Source: Candidatus Poribacteria bacterium WGA-3G
GTDB lineage: Bacteria > Poribacteria > WGA-4E > WGA-3G
Direction of reading: 5' to 3'
Assembly (NCBI GenBank): GCA_000406005.1
Contig: ASZN01000011.1
Coordinates: 46,229-110,228, forward strand
DNA length: 64,000 nt
Below the pieces are notes generated by a model. That model saw only the letters and a list, made by a program, of their open reading frames with translations, did no database searches and had not been told where the DNA came from. This document shows positions 26,608 through 35,280 of this stretch, piece by piece. A program made the translations under genes and the position numbers. Position 1 is the stretch's first letter. The number at the start of each line of letters is the position of its first letter.

Positions 26608-27045
26608 ATGGATGCCAGAACGTTATCTTTACCGATTAGTACCCTTGACTACAAACAACCTACCACCGTGCAAGTTGGTTCCCCTGTCTCTGTTGTCATT
26701 GATTTGATGCAGGAAGAAGAGCGAGGGTGTGTTCTCGTTGTTGATGCTGATGAACAATTGGTGGGGATTATTACTGAACGTGACCTGCTCACTCACTTGA
26801 GTGGACAACGCGCCGGACCTTCGGACTTTAGAGTTGAACAGGTCATGACACCCGATCCAGAGGCACTACGCGCCAGCGACCCGATTGCCTTCGCATTAAA
26901 TCTGATGCATCTCGGACACTTCCGACACGTTCCGCTCTGCGTTTGGGACGACCAAAGCGAAGCATATCCCATCGGTATAATTTCAACCCGTGATATTTTG
27001 GAACATATTGCTATATTTATAGAAAATCAGGAACAGGAGGCGTAA
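26608..27045 (+). CDS. CBS-domain pair protein
   Basis: A stand-alone pair of CBS domains, which commonly bind adenine nucleotides and act as energy sensors. CBS1 reads VQVGSPVSVVIDLMQEEERGCVLVVDADEQLVGIITERDLL; CBS2 starts VEQVMTPDPEALRASDP and ends YPIGIISTRDILEHI. No catalytic domain. AAGGA lies upstream of the ATG. Two nucleotides separate it from a second CBS gene, and the 2-oxoacid oxidoreductase genes follow on the same strand. Confidence 0.88.
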   Translation: MDARTLSLPISTLDYKQPTTVQVGSPVSVVIDLMQEEERGCVLVVDADEQLVGIITERDLLTHLSGQRAGPSDFRVEQVMTPDPEALRASDPIAFALNLMHLGHFRHVPLCVWDDQSEAYPIGIISTRDILEHIAIFIENQEQEA

Positions 27046-27047
27046 CC

Positions 27048-27581
27048 GTGCTTTACGATTTAGCGATTGACGAAGAATTAAAACAGATGGACGAAGAAGA
27101 TGCATTAAAAGCATGGCGCGCACATGAGATCCACGTTTCACTAAAAGAGATAATGCGTCCTATTGTCACTATTGACATTAATTCTAGCACAAACGAAGCC
27201 ATTGATATACTCCTTACGCATAAGATTGGTGCCGCACCGGTCGTCGAAAACGGTTATCTTCGCGGGATTTTTAGTGAACGAGATGTCCTATACAAAATCC
27301 TCAACAAGCGGGTCGGCGACCTTGATGTCGTTGGTGTTAAAGAATTCATGATAGCAGACCCGCAAACGGCAAGTCCCGAAGATTTTTTGAATACTGCTAT
27401 TCTCTATATGGCACGCGGTCATTACCGACACGTTCCGATCGTTGATACAGAAAACCGACCGATCGGTATGGTTTCCATCCGTGATGCGATCTCTTATCTC
27501 GTTGAGGAATTTCCGAAAGAAGTCCTAACGCTACCTCCGAGACCCGTTCGAGATGCCTTTAAAGCACGCGAGGGTGCATAA
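27048..27581 (+). CDS. CBS-domain pair protein
   Basis: Two further CBS domains (MRPIVTIDINSSTNEAIDILL ... GYLRGIFSERDVLYKIL; FMIADPQTASPEDFLNTA ... PIGMVSIRDAISYLV) behind a 35-residue acidic helix. The start is GTG with GGAGG overlapping the end of the first CBS gene, so the two are translationally linked. It may form heteromers with the upstream CBS protein and sense nucleotide state for the downstream oxidoreductase; this is inference from position. Confidence 0.88.
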   Translation: MLYDLAIDEELKQMDEEDALKAWRAHEIHVSLKEIMRPIVTIDINSSTNEAIDILLTHKIGAAPVVENGYLRGIFSERDVLYKILNKRVGDLDVVGVKEFMIADPQTASPEDFLNTAILYMARGHYRHVPIVDTENRPIGMVSIRDAISYLVEEFPKEVLTLPPRPVRDAFKAREGA

Positions 27582-27646
27582 ATGGATTTCAGACTTTATC
27601 GGCGCGTTCAGAGCGCGCGCACCTACCACACAAAAAGGAACCAATT

Positions 27647-29503
27647 GTGATGCGCAAGCCAGTAGAGCAAATCGAGGCAGCGACAATCTTATTTGCTGGC
27701 GATTCCGGTGATGGTTCACAGTCTATTGGCACGCAGATGACAGAAACCACCGCCCTCATTGGGAACGATGTCGCTACCCTCCCTGATTACCCCGCTGAGA
27801 TTCGTGCGCCCGCCGGGTCTTTGGCAGGTGTATCCGGATTCCAACTCCACTTCTCAAGTGAACAAATTCATACGCCTGGTGACCTCTGTGACGTACTCGT
27901 AGTGATGAACCCCGCCGCGTTAAAAGTCCATCTCCATAAACTTAAACCGAACGGCATCCTTATTGCAAATTCTGATAATTTCGCGCGACGCAATCTACGC
28001 CTTGCAGGATATGAAGAAGACCCTCTCGAAAGCGATGACCTTACAAAGTACCAAGTCTTCCGTGTCGAATTAACACGACTCACGCGAAAAGCACTCGAAA
28101 CAACACAACTCAGTACGGCCGAAATTGATAGATGTAAGAACTTTTTCGCACTCGGTATGATCCTCTGGCTCTACAATCGTCCAATGGAATACACGATGAA
28201 GTGGATCAAGGCGAAATTCGCTCGAAGACCGCAGTACATTGAGCCAAATATCCTCGCACTTCGCGCAGGGAATACCTACTGTGATATGACGGAGCAATTC
28301 GCTGTCTCTTACGATGTCAAACCGGCACCTTTTGAACCCGGCACCTATCGAAACATCGAAGGCAATATGGCAACAGTGCTTGGACTCATCGCTGCATCAC
28401 ATCAATCTGGTTTACCACTCGTTTATGGGAGTTACCCGATAACACCTGCCAGCGACATCCTTCATGGACTTGCAGAATACCGGAATTTCGGTGTCATCAC
28501 CATGCAGATGGAAGATGAAATCGCTGCTGTCGGTGTCGCAATCGGTGCCGCCTTTAGTGGTGCACTCGGTGTTACCGGCAGTAGCGGACCCGGACTTGCA
28601 CTCAAAGCCGAAGCGATTAACCTCGCGATGATTGCTGAACTCCCTATCGTCGTATGTAACATTCAACGGGCAGGCCCCTCAACAGGAATGCCGACAAAGA
28701 CGGAACAGTCCGACCTCCTACAGATGTTTTACGGCAGGAATGGCGAGTCTCCGATCCCGATCGTTGCCTCCTCACGTCCGTTCGACTGTTTTGAAGCTGT
28801 TTATGAGGCGTGCCGGATCGCAGTGAAATATAGGACACCGGTCATCTTTTTGTCCGACCTCTATATCGGGATGGGTGCCGAACCGTGGAAAATCCCCGAA
28901 CTCTCCGAATTACCAGAGATTAAACCGAATTTCTCAACGCGCACAGATGCCAGTACGGAATTTGAGCCGTACCTACGCGACCCAGAGACACTGGCGCGTC
29001 CGTGGGCAAAACCAGGCACGCCCGGCTTAGAGCACCGCATCGGTGGATTGGAGAAATCCGATGTGACCGGACACGTCAGCTACGACCCCGATAACCACGA
29101 GAAAATGGTAGAAATCCGAGCGGAAAAGGTGGCACGCATTGCCAACGACATTCCACCGATTGAGGTCTTTGGTGCACAGGAAGGCGATGTCCTCTTGCTC
29201 GGATGGGGTGGCACTTTCGGTGCGCTCAGAACCGCAGCGGAAAATTACGTCGCCGAAGGACTCCCGATAGGGCATGTTCATCTCCGGCATCTCAATCCGT
29301 TCCCAAATGACTTAGCCGATATCCTCAAAAGATTCAAAAAGATATTAATTCCGGAACTCAATAGTGGGCAACTCCTGCAACTCATCCGCGCCACCTATCT
29401 GATTGATGCGATTGGGCTTAACAAAGTACAGGGACAACCGTTTCATGTTTTTGAGTTGCATACCAAGATAGACGAAATACTTAAAGAGATAGAACACTTT
29501 TAG
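27647..29503 (+). CDS. korA: 2-oxoacid:ferredoxin oxidoreductase, fused gamma-alpha subunit (2-oxoglutarate type)
   Basis: Catalyses oxidative decarboxylation of a 2-oxoacid, probably 2-oxoglutarate, to the acyl-CoA with reduced ferredoxin. Residues 1-190 form the gamma domain (ATILFAGDSGDGSQSIGTQM, EIRAPAGSLAGVSGFQ); the rest is the alpha subunit (GSYPITPASDILHGLAEY, MEDEIAAVGVAIGAAFSGA, TGSSGPGLALKAEAINLA). The gamma-alpha fusion and 618-residue size match KorA. AAAAGGAA precedes GTG 27647 and ATG 27650; either may be used. The beta subunit gene follows after 28 nt. Confidence 0.9.
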   Translation: MMRKPVEQIEAATILFAGDSGDGSQSIGTQMTETTALIGNDVATLPDYPAEIRAPAGSLAGVSGFQLHFSSEQIHTPGDLCDVLVVMNPAALKVHLHKLKPNGILIANSDNFARRNLRLAGYEEDPLESDDLTKYQVFRVELTRLTRKALETTQLSTAEIDRCKNFFALGMILWLYNRPMEYTMKWIKAKFARRPQYIEPNILALRAGNTYCDMTEQFAVSYDVKPAPFEPGTYRNIEGNMATVLGLIAASHQSGLPLVYGSYPITPASDILHGLAEYRNFGVITMQMEDEIAAVGVAIGAAFSGALGVTGSSGPGLALKAEAINLAMIAELPIVVCNIQRAGPSTGMPTKTEQSDLLQMFYGRNGESPIPIVASSRPFDCFEAVYEACRIAVKYRTPVIFLSDLYIGMGAEPWKIPELSELPEIKPNFSTRTDASTEFEPYLRDPETLARPWAKPGTPGLEHRIGGLEKSDVTGHVSYDPDNHEKMVEIRAEKVARIANDIPPIEVFGAQEGDVLLLGWGGTFGALRTAAENYVAEGLPIGHVHLRHLNPFPNDLADILKRFKKILIPELNSGQLLQLIRATYLIDAIGLNKVQGQPFHVFELHTKIDEILKEIEHF

Positions 29504-29531
29504 CGTCAAACGCCAAAGGCGGTAAAATATC

Positions 29532-30578
29532 ATGAAAAGAAAAAGAACCTCACGGATTCCGGTCGGTGCACCGACCCTCACAAGGAATGATTTCAAATCC
29601 GACCAAGATGTACGCTGGTGTCCAAGCTGCGGCGACTATTCTATTCTTGCCCAGACGCAACGTACGCTACCTGAACTCGGCATTCCGAAAGAGAATGTCG
29701 TCTTTATCTCTGGCATCGGGTGCTCAAGTCGGTTCCCGTACTACATGAACACCTACGGTTTCCACACGATCCACGGTAGAGCACCAACGATCGCCTCGGG
29801 TGTAAAGATGGCGAACCCCGATCTCTCCGTATGGGTTATCACGGGTGACGGTGATGCACTCTCAATCGGTGGTAACCATTTCATCCACCTGATGCGTCGG
29901 AATTTCGATATCAACATGCTGCTGTTCAACAACCGTATCTATGGACTCACGAAAGGGCAATACTCACCGACCTCCGAACAAGGGAAAACGACATATTCCA
30001 CGCCACTCGGATCCTTGGATTCACCGTTTAACCCAATCAGCCTCGCGCTTGCTTCAGGCGCAACATTCGTCGCGCGGTCAGTAGACATTCACTTGGATCA
30101 TTTGCGTCCGATGCTCAAGGCTGCCTTTGAGCATAAAGGCACGTCTTTCATTGAGGTCTACCAAAATTGTCATATCTTTAACGATAAAACCTTTGAACTA
30201 CAGAGAGAAAAAGAGCACAAGACTGATCATACAGTGCTTCTCGAACACGGTGAACCGCTTGTTTTCGGGGCAGAACACGATAAGGGAATCCGACTCAACG
30301 GTTTCCAACCTGAAGTCGTTGACCTCACGGATGGTGAGCACACCATTGACGACCTCATTGTCCACGATCAGCACGCCGAAGACACCACTTTAGCGAATTT
30401 CCTCGCAGGGATGAGCGATACGCCTGACATGCCACATCCTATGGGTATCTTCCGAAGCGTCCAGCACCCGTGTTATGAGGACCTGATGACGAACCAAATC
30501 CGCACCGCAACAGAACGTACAGGCGAGGGCGACCTCAACGCACTCCTTCACGATGGTGAAACGTGGACGGTGTCGTAG
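29532..30578 (+). CDS. korB: 2-oxoacid:ferredoxin oxidoreductase, beta subunit
   Basis: The ThDP-binding partner of the preceding subunit. It shows WCPSCGDYSILAQTQ with the Cys pair, GIGCSSRFPYYMNTYG, and the ThDP motif GDGDALSIGGNHFIHLMRRN...LLFNNRIYGLTKGQYSPT. The C-terminal third is longer than many KorB proteins. Together the two genes encode a complete enzyme lacking only the ferredoxin, as expected for anaerobic or reverse TCA-type metabolism or a ferredoxin-linked TCA step. Confidence 0.92.
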   Translation: MKRKRTSRIPVGAPTLTRNDFKSDQDVRWCPSCGDYSILAQTQRTLPELGIPKENVVFISGIGCSSRFPYYMNTYGFHTIHGRAPTIASGVKMANPDLSVWVITGDGDALSIGGNHFIHLMRRNFDINMLLFNNRIYGLTKGQYSPTSEQGKTTYSTPLGSLDSPFNPISLALASGATFVARSVDIHLDHLRPMLKAAFEHKGTSFIEVYQNCHIFNDKTFELQREKEHKTDHTVLLEHGEPLVFGAEHDKGIRLNGFQPEVVDLTDGEHTIDDLIVHDQHAEDTTLANFLAGMSDTPDMPHPMGIFRSVQHPCYEDLMTNQIRTATERTGEGDLNALLHDGETWTVS

Positions 30579-30719
30579 TATTGTCCGGATATTCGTTTCA
30601 ATAAGATACCTCCGCGTTGCAGGGTTTTTGCTGGGGTGTTTCTTCAGGGTTTGGAACCCCGCCTTCTATAGATGTCTCGTTAATTGTAGGTTTTACTTAA
30701 ATCTGACAGGAACCCAACC

Positions 30720-31493
30720 ATGAAGATTTACATTTTGACCGACTTGGAAGGCGTTGCGATGGTATCCCGTTTCAATCAAACCCGTGAAGAGGGTCCCCTG
30801 AAACAGGCAGCCATGAAATTGTTGACGCAAGAGGTAAATGCTGCTGTCGATGGTATTCTTGATGTGGATGCAAACGCAGAAATCGTGGTCTGGGATGGAC
30901 ACGGTTCTGGCGGGATTGAGGTCCTTGAATTTCATCCGAAGGCGAAGTTAATCGCACGCGGTCCGATCCGTCCGCCCTACTATCTTGACGAGGGTTATGA
31001 TGCCCTCTTTTTCGTAGGGCAGCATGCGATGGCAGGCACACCGAACGCACCGTTGAGTCATACCTATTCTTCTTTGTCCATCGAATACTATAAACTCAAT
31101 GGAGAGAGGATCGGCGAATTCGGATGCCGTGCAGCGTTGGCAGGTACCTTCGATGTCCCTACCGTCTTCATCTCCGGCGACGATAAAGCGATCGCTGAAG
31201 CCGAGCAGCTGATCCCCAACATCTATAGTGTTGAAACGAAACAGGGACTCGGACAGGAACTGGCGTTGCATATCTCACCACAACGCTCCTGCGAACTGAT
31301 TCGGGAGGCAGCTGCGACGGCTTGCGGAAATATCTCCGAGATCACACCCTTCACAATTGATCCCCCCTATACATTTGAAGTCCGGGTACTCGAAGGTAAG
31401 TCGATTGATGGGTACCTGAGACGTGGTGCATCGAAAGTCGATGATCGCACCGTCAGCTGGCAGAGCGATGACCTTTGTGTGTTGTCTATTTAA
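30720..31493 (+). CDS. M55 family peptidase (D-aminopeptidase DppA-like)
   Basis: A zinc D-aminopeptidase family member: N-terminal MKIYILTDLEGVAMV with the metal-binding DLEG, DGHGSGG, FFVGQHAMAGT (His), and LSHTYSSLSIEYYKLNGERIGEFG, all DppA signatures. It would release D-amino acids from peptides or cell-wall fragments. Stands alone between kor and the FRG operon. No signal peptide, so it is cytoplasmic. Confidence 0.87.
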   Translation: MKIYILTDLEGVAMVSRFNQTREEGPLKQAAMKLLTQEVNAAVDGILDVDANAEIVVWDGHGSGGIEVLEFHPKAKLIARGPIRPPYYLDEGYDALFFVGQHAMAGTPNAPLSHTYSSLSIEYYKLNGERIGEFGCRAALAGTFDVPTVFISGDDKAIAEAEQLIPNIYSVETKQGLGQELALHISPQRSCELIREAAATACGNISEITPFTIDPPYTFEVRVLEGKSIDGYLRRGASKVDDRTVSWQSDDLCVLSI

Positions 31494-31636
31494 CGCTAAA
31501 GAAATCCTACCAACTGGTATTTATCCTTTATATTTTCCCGCAATAAGTTGTCTGAGTCGCGGCATACGTGGATTTCGCGGATTTTTGGTTGGTATACTTC
31601 GTGTCATTCTCGAAAAATCACAACGTAGAAAATCGA

Positions 31637-31665
31637 TTGACAAACGCATCTCCGAGTTGTATAAT
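31637..31665 (+). promoter_or_regulatory. Consensus sigma70 promoter for the FRG / TPR-nuclease operon
   Basis: A perfect TTGACA (31637-31642), 17-bp spacer and perfect TATAAT (31660-31665). Transcription would start around 31672, leaving a leader of about 14 nt before ATG 31686. It is the only full-consensus promoter noticed in the window. Confidence 0.8.
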
Positions 31666-31685
31666 TGAGAGAAGAATATCAACGT

Positions 31686-32459
31686 ATGAACACACCTATT
31701 GAGATATCCAGTCTAACAGACTACATCAACCAAATAGACGCGATAACCGATCCCGAAAAAAGTTACCTCTATCGCGGTCAGGAAGACGAGGCATGGCGTG
31801 TGACCAGCAGTGCCTATCGTCGTTTGGTAAGCAGTTCCGAGGATTTGGGACGGGCAGATGATTTTTTACCTTATCCGTTGCGCGATTTGTACCAGAACTA
31901 TCTCCTTGAAATTATTAATGAGATTAAGCTAAGGTATCCATCTACATATAGAGACCTGTCCGCTTTAGAGTGCATGGCGCATTTACAACATAATCGCGTT
32001 GCTACAGGTTTAATTGATTTTACCTTTAGTCCGTTAGTCGCTCTCTGGTTTGCCTGCACTGATGAGAACATAAATGGCAAGGTTATTGTGTTGGAAAACC
32101 ATAGTGAGAAAATTGAAGAGATAACAACTATTGAACAGCTTCAGCAGGATTTGGCAGTATTTTTTTCGATTGATCAAGAAGGTTGGTATCTATGGGCTCC
32201 GACGCTGGACAGTCAAATAGTGGAAATCCAGCGGCTGATTATGCAGCAATCAGTGTTCTTATTTGGCTTACCGGAGATAGATACAGAAATGATTACACAA
32301 GAAATCACAATCTGTAGTGGAGACAAAGCGGATATCAGAACGGCATTAGAAAAAATGGGAATCTCGGAAAGGACCTTATTTTCCGACTTACTCGGTTTTT
32401 TTGAAAGAAATAGTGCTACACAGCCTTATAACTTACCAGTTGATGCACTTGACTCCTGA
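31686..32459 (+). CDS. FRG-domain protein
   Basis: Contains an FRG domain: SYLYRGQEDEAWRVTSSAYRRL near the N-terminus (the F/YRGQ motif), then ALECMAHLQHNRVATGLIDFTFSPLVALWFACTD, with the conserved HLQH and DFT-x(4)-ALWFA blocks. FRG domains are of uncertain biochemical function and are often near mobile or defence genes. ATG 31686 is the only start compatible with the promoter; it has AGAGAAG upstream. Ends 11 nt before the TPR-nuclease gene, with TGAGGGA serving as the latter's ribosome-binding site. Confidence 0.82.
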   Translation: MNTPIEISSLTDYINQIDAITDPEKSYLYRGQEDEAWRVTSSAYRRLVSSSEDLGRADDFLPYPLRDLYQNYLLEIINEIKLRYPSTYRDLSALECMAHLQHNRVATGLIDFTFSPLVALWFACTDENINGKVIVLENHSEKIEEITTIEQLQQDLAVFFSIDQEGWYLWAPTLDSQIVEIQRLIMQQSVFLFGLPEIDTEMITQEITICSGDKADIRTALEKMGISERTLFSDLLGFFERNSATQPYNLPVDALDS

Positions 32460-32470
32460 GGGACAATATT

Positions 32471-35158
32471 ATGAACAGCAAATTAACCGACAGGGACAAC
32501 CTTTTTTCCCAACATTCGCGACGGGGTGCCCAGAGACTGTTCGCGAGAAAATACGACGAAGCCATTGAAGAATACAATAAGGCGATTGAACTGAAACCGG
32601 ATTACGCGCCTATCTATAGTATACGCGGCTACGCTTATCGCATTAAAGGTGATTTTGAAGCTGCCATCAAAGACTATAATAAACTGACAGAACTCAGACC
32701 CGATAATGCTGATGCCTATTGTGATCGTGGGATTGCCTACAGCAAAATAGGTGACTTTGCACGTGCCATCCAAGATTTCAACAAAGCAATACAACTTAAA
32801 CCAAACCTCGCCGATACATACAATGGTCGAGGTTTAACGTATCATCAGATAAATGAAGTTGACCTCGCTATTGAGGACTATAATACAGCAATACAACTGA
32901 GACCTGATTTTGCAAAAGCATATAACAATCGTGCCCTTGCTTATCAAGATAAAGGTGATACTGATAAGACAATCGAAGACACCAGCAAAGCAATAGAATT
33001 TCAGCCTAATTTATCATACGCCTATAATAATCGCGGTAATGCTTATGTCAGGAAAGGCATAACGAGCCTTGCTATCAAAGACTTTAACAAAGCGATACAC
33101 CTAAATCCTAATCTTGTTGAAGCCTATTGTAATCGCGGCGTTGCTTACGAAAACATGCGTGAATTTGAGCGTGCTATTGAAGACTATACAAAGGCGATAG
33201 AACTTCAACCCGATTATGCTGAGGCTTACAATAATCGCGGCGTGGTTTATAACAAAAAAGGTGAAATCGAACTTGCCATCGAAAACTTTAACAAGGCGAT
33301 AGAGATTAATCCGAAGTCTGCAAATGCTTATCGCGGTCGCGGACACGCGTATTGGGTCAAAGGTGAATTTGACCGCGCTATTGTAGACCATAACAAGGCG
33401 ATAGAACTCAACCCGAACCTTGCCGAAGCCTATTACAATCGCGGAAACGCTTATTTCACCAAAGGTGAACTGGAGCGTGCTATTGAAGACTTAGACAAAG
33501 CGATAGAACTTCAACCCGATTATGCCGAAGCCTATTACAATCGCGGCGTGGTATGGTCGCGACTGCAGCAGTGGGAAAATGCAAGATTAGATTTGACTGT
33601 TGCAAATATCATAGGGAGAGATAGTATTAACTCAATCCAACAGATCTACCTTACAAAATCGAAGTACTTAAGTGGGTTACAGTGCCACAAACGGCTTTGG
33701 TATGAAAAAAACTATTCGGGAAGAGCTGCTAATATTTCCAGATCACAACAACGCAAGTTGGACCAGAGTAAGGAAGTTGGAATTTTGGCGCGTGATTATT
33801 TTCCTGAAGGCGTGCTGATTAATACTATAGACCCCTTGATTTCCATAGAACAAACAGAAGCAGCTATAGCGCGTGGCAATACGTGTATCTTTGAAGCATC
33901 TTTCATGTTCAACGATGTTCTGGTTAAATGTGATATTCTTCAGAAGGATGGAAACTCATGGAAAATCATTGAAGTAAAGGCATCAACAGTTAATAGCACA
34001 GTTAAGAAATCAAAAATAGTCAAGGAAGAATACTTACACGACTTGGCTATCCAAAAATACGTCTTAACTGGATACGGGTTATCGGTTTCTAAAACGCACT
34101 TGATGCTCATAAACAGTAAAGCGTGTGTTTATCCAGATTTATCTAACCTGTTTACTATTGAAGATGTAACGGATCAAGTTGATTTTTTGATGGACGATGT
34201 TGACAGTAATAGAGAAACGTTCAAAACTATATTCGGTGGAGATGTTGAACCGAATATATTAATTGGAGAACAGTGTGAAAAACCTTATCCTTGCCCGTTT
34301 AAAGAATACTGTTGGCAGTCTGTTCCCGAAAAATCTATTTTTACTATTTCCAGACTTGGTTGGGATAAAAAGGACGACTTGATAATAAAAGGTATATTTG
34401 ATCTTGAGGATGTTCCTGTTGATTATCCATTGAGTCAAAAGCAACGGGCGTACGTCAATAGCGTGATAGATAAACAACCAGAAATTGATAATGCAGCAAT
34501 CAAACGCCTTATATCCAACTTAGAATACCCGATCCACTTTCTTGATTTTGAAACAGATAATCCTGCGATTCCGAGATTTGATGGATTACGTCCTTACCAA
34601 CACTTTCCATTTCAGTACAGCTGTCATGTTTTACATTCGGATGGTAGAGTTGAACACCACGAGTACATACACACTGATACCACAGACCCAAGAAAACCTT
34701 TGGTGGAATCTTTGCTTGAGTGCGTTGCTCCTCACGGCTCCATAGTTGTTTACAATGCTAATTTTGAAAAAGGCGTACTTGAGGATTTGGCACTATCTTT
34801 TCCCGAATATGCTTCGACTTTTGAAGCAATGATTGATAGACTTTGGGATCAGTTGGATATATTCAAAAACCACTATACACATCCTGATTTTTGTGGTTCT
34901 AATTCTCTCAAGAATGTGTTCCCTGTTTTAGTGCCGTCCTTGCGCCACGAAAATTTGGATGTACACGATGAAAATTTGGATGTACACGATGAAAATTTGG
35001 ATGTACGCGATGGTCTGGAAGCACAAGCTGTCTGGAATTTAATGCTCAATGCTACAGATGAAACAGAGAAAGGCAAGATGATTGAACAGTTAAAGGCATA
35101 TTGCGAGTTGGATACACTCGCTACACTTGAAATCCATAAGGTGTTAACCGGAGAATAA
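32471..35158 (+). CDS. TPR array fused to Cas4-like Fe-S nuclease and DEDD-type exonuclease-like (DUF2779) domains
   Basis: Three modules. Residues about 15-385 are eleven TPR units of 34 residues (pattern AYxNRGxAYxxKGExxxAIxDxxKAIEL). Residues about 390-620 look like a RecB/Cas4-type nuclease: YLSGLQCHKRLWYE (first Cys), a D in VLVKCDILQ, the EVK in WKIIEVKAS (about 500), and a three-Cys cluster CEKPYPCPFKEYC (about 602) for a 4Fe-4S cluster. Residues about 685-895 match DUF2779, RNase H-like: HFLDFETD, VYNANFEKGVL, and a GSNSLKNVFPVLVP block. TPR proteins with this tail are unfamiliar to me. Likely a two-protein system with the FRG gene. Confidence 0.8.
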   Translation: MNSKLTDRDNLFSQHSRRGAQRLFARKYDEAIEEYNKAIELKPDYAPIYSIRGYAYRIKGDFEAAIKDYNKLTELRPDNADAYCDRGIAYSKIGDFARAIQDFNKAIQLKPNLADTYNGRGLTYHQINEVDLAIEDYNTAIQLRPDFAKAYNNRALAYQDKGDTDKTIEDTSKAIEFQPNLSYAYNNRGNAYVRKGITSLAIKDFNKAIHLNPNLVEAYCNRGVAYENMREFERAIEDYTKAIELQPDYAEAYNNRGVVYNKKGEIELAIENFNKAIEINPKSANAYRGRGHAYWVKGEFDRAIVDHNKAIELNPNLAEAYYNRGNAYFTKGELERAIEDLDKAIELQPDYAEAYYNRGVVWSRLQQWENARLDLTVANIIGRDSINSIQQIYLTKSKYLSGLQCHKRLWYEKNYSGRAANISRSQQRKLDQSKEVGILARDYFPEGVLINTIDPLISIEQTEAAIARGNTCIFEASFMFNDVLVKCDILQKDGNSWKIIEVKASTVNSTVKKSKIVKEEYLHDLAIQKYVLTGYGLSVSKTHLMLINSKACVYPDLSNLFTIEDVTDQVDFLMDDVDSNRETFKTIFGGDVEPNILIGEQCEKPYPCPFKEYCWQSVPEKSIFTISRLGWDKKDDLIIKGIFDLEDVPVDYPLSQKQRAYVNSVIDKQPEIDNAAIKRLISNLEYPIHFLDFETDNPAIPRFDGLRPYQHFPFQYSCHVLHSDGRVEHHEYIHTDTTDPRKPLVESLLECVAPHGSIVVYNANFEKGVLEDLALSFPEYASTFEAMIDRLWDQLDIFKNHYTHPDFCGSNSLKNVFPVLVPSLRHENLDVHDENLDVHDENLDVRDGLEAQAVWNLMLNATDETEKGKMIEQLKAYCELDTLATLEIHKVLTGE
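34949..35011 (+). repeat. Three tandem 21-bp repeats within the DUF2779 domain
   Basis: Three copies of a 21-nt unit starting GAAAATTTGGATG, encoding (ENLDVHD)x3. The third differs by one base. Length is a multiple of three, so the frame is kept. Copy number probably varies between strains. Confidence 0.85.
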
Positions 35159-35280
35159 TCGACAGGTGGACCCTCTATTTTAGTCTAAAAATTTGTGGAT
35201 ATCTTAACAAAACGAGGGTGGCATATAACGCTGTTTGCATTATGTGCCCCCCTCTATTAACTTCCACGAAGCCTAATTCG

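Noticed and set aside
32510..33600. 102-nt periodicity as a DNA satellite repeat
   Set aside because: It reflects the 34-residue TPR units of the encoded protein.
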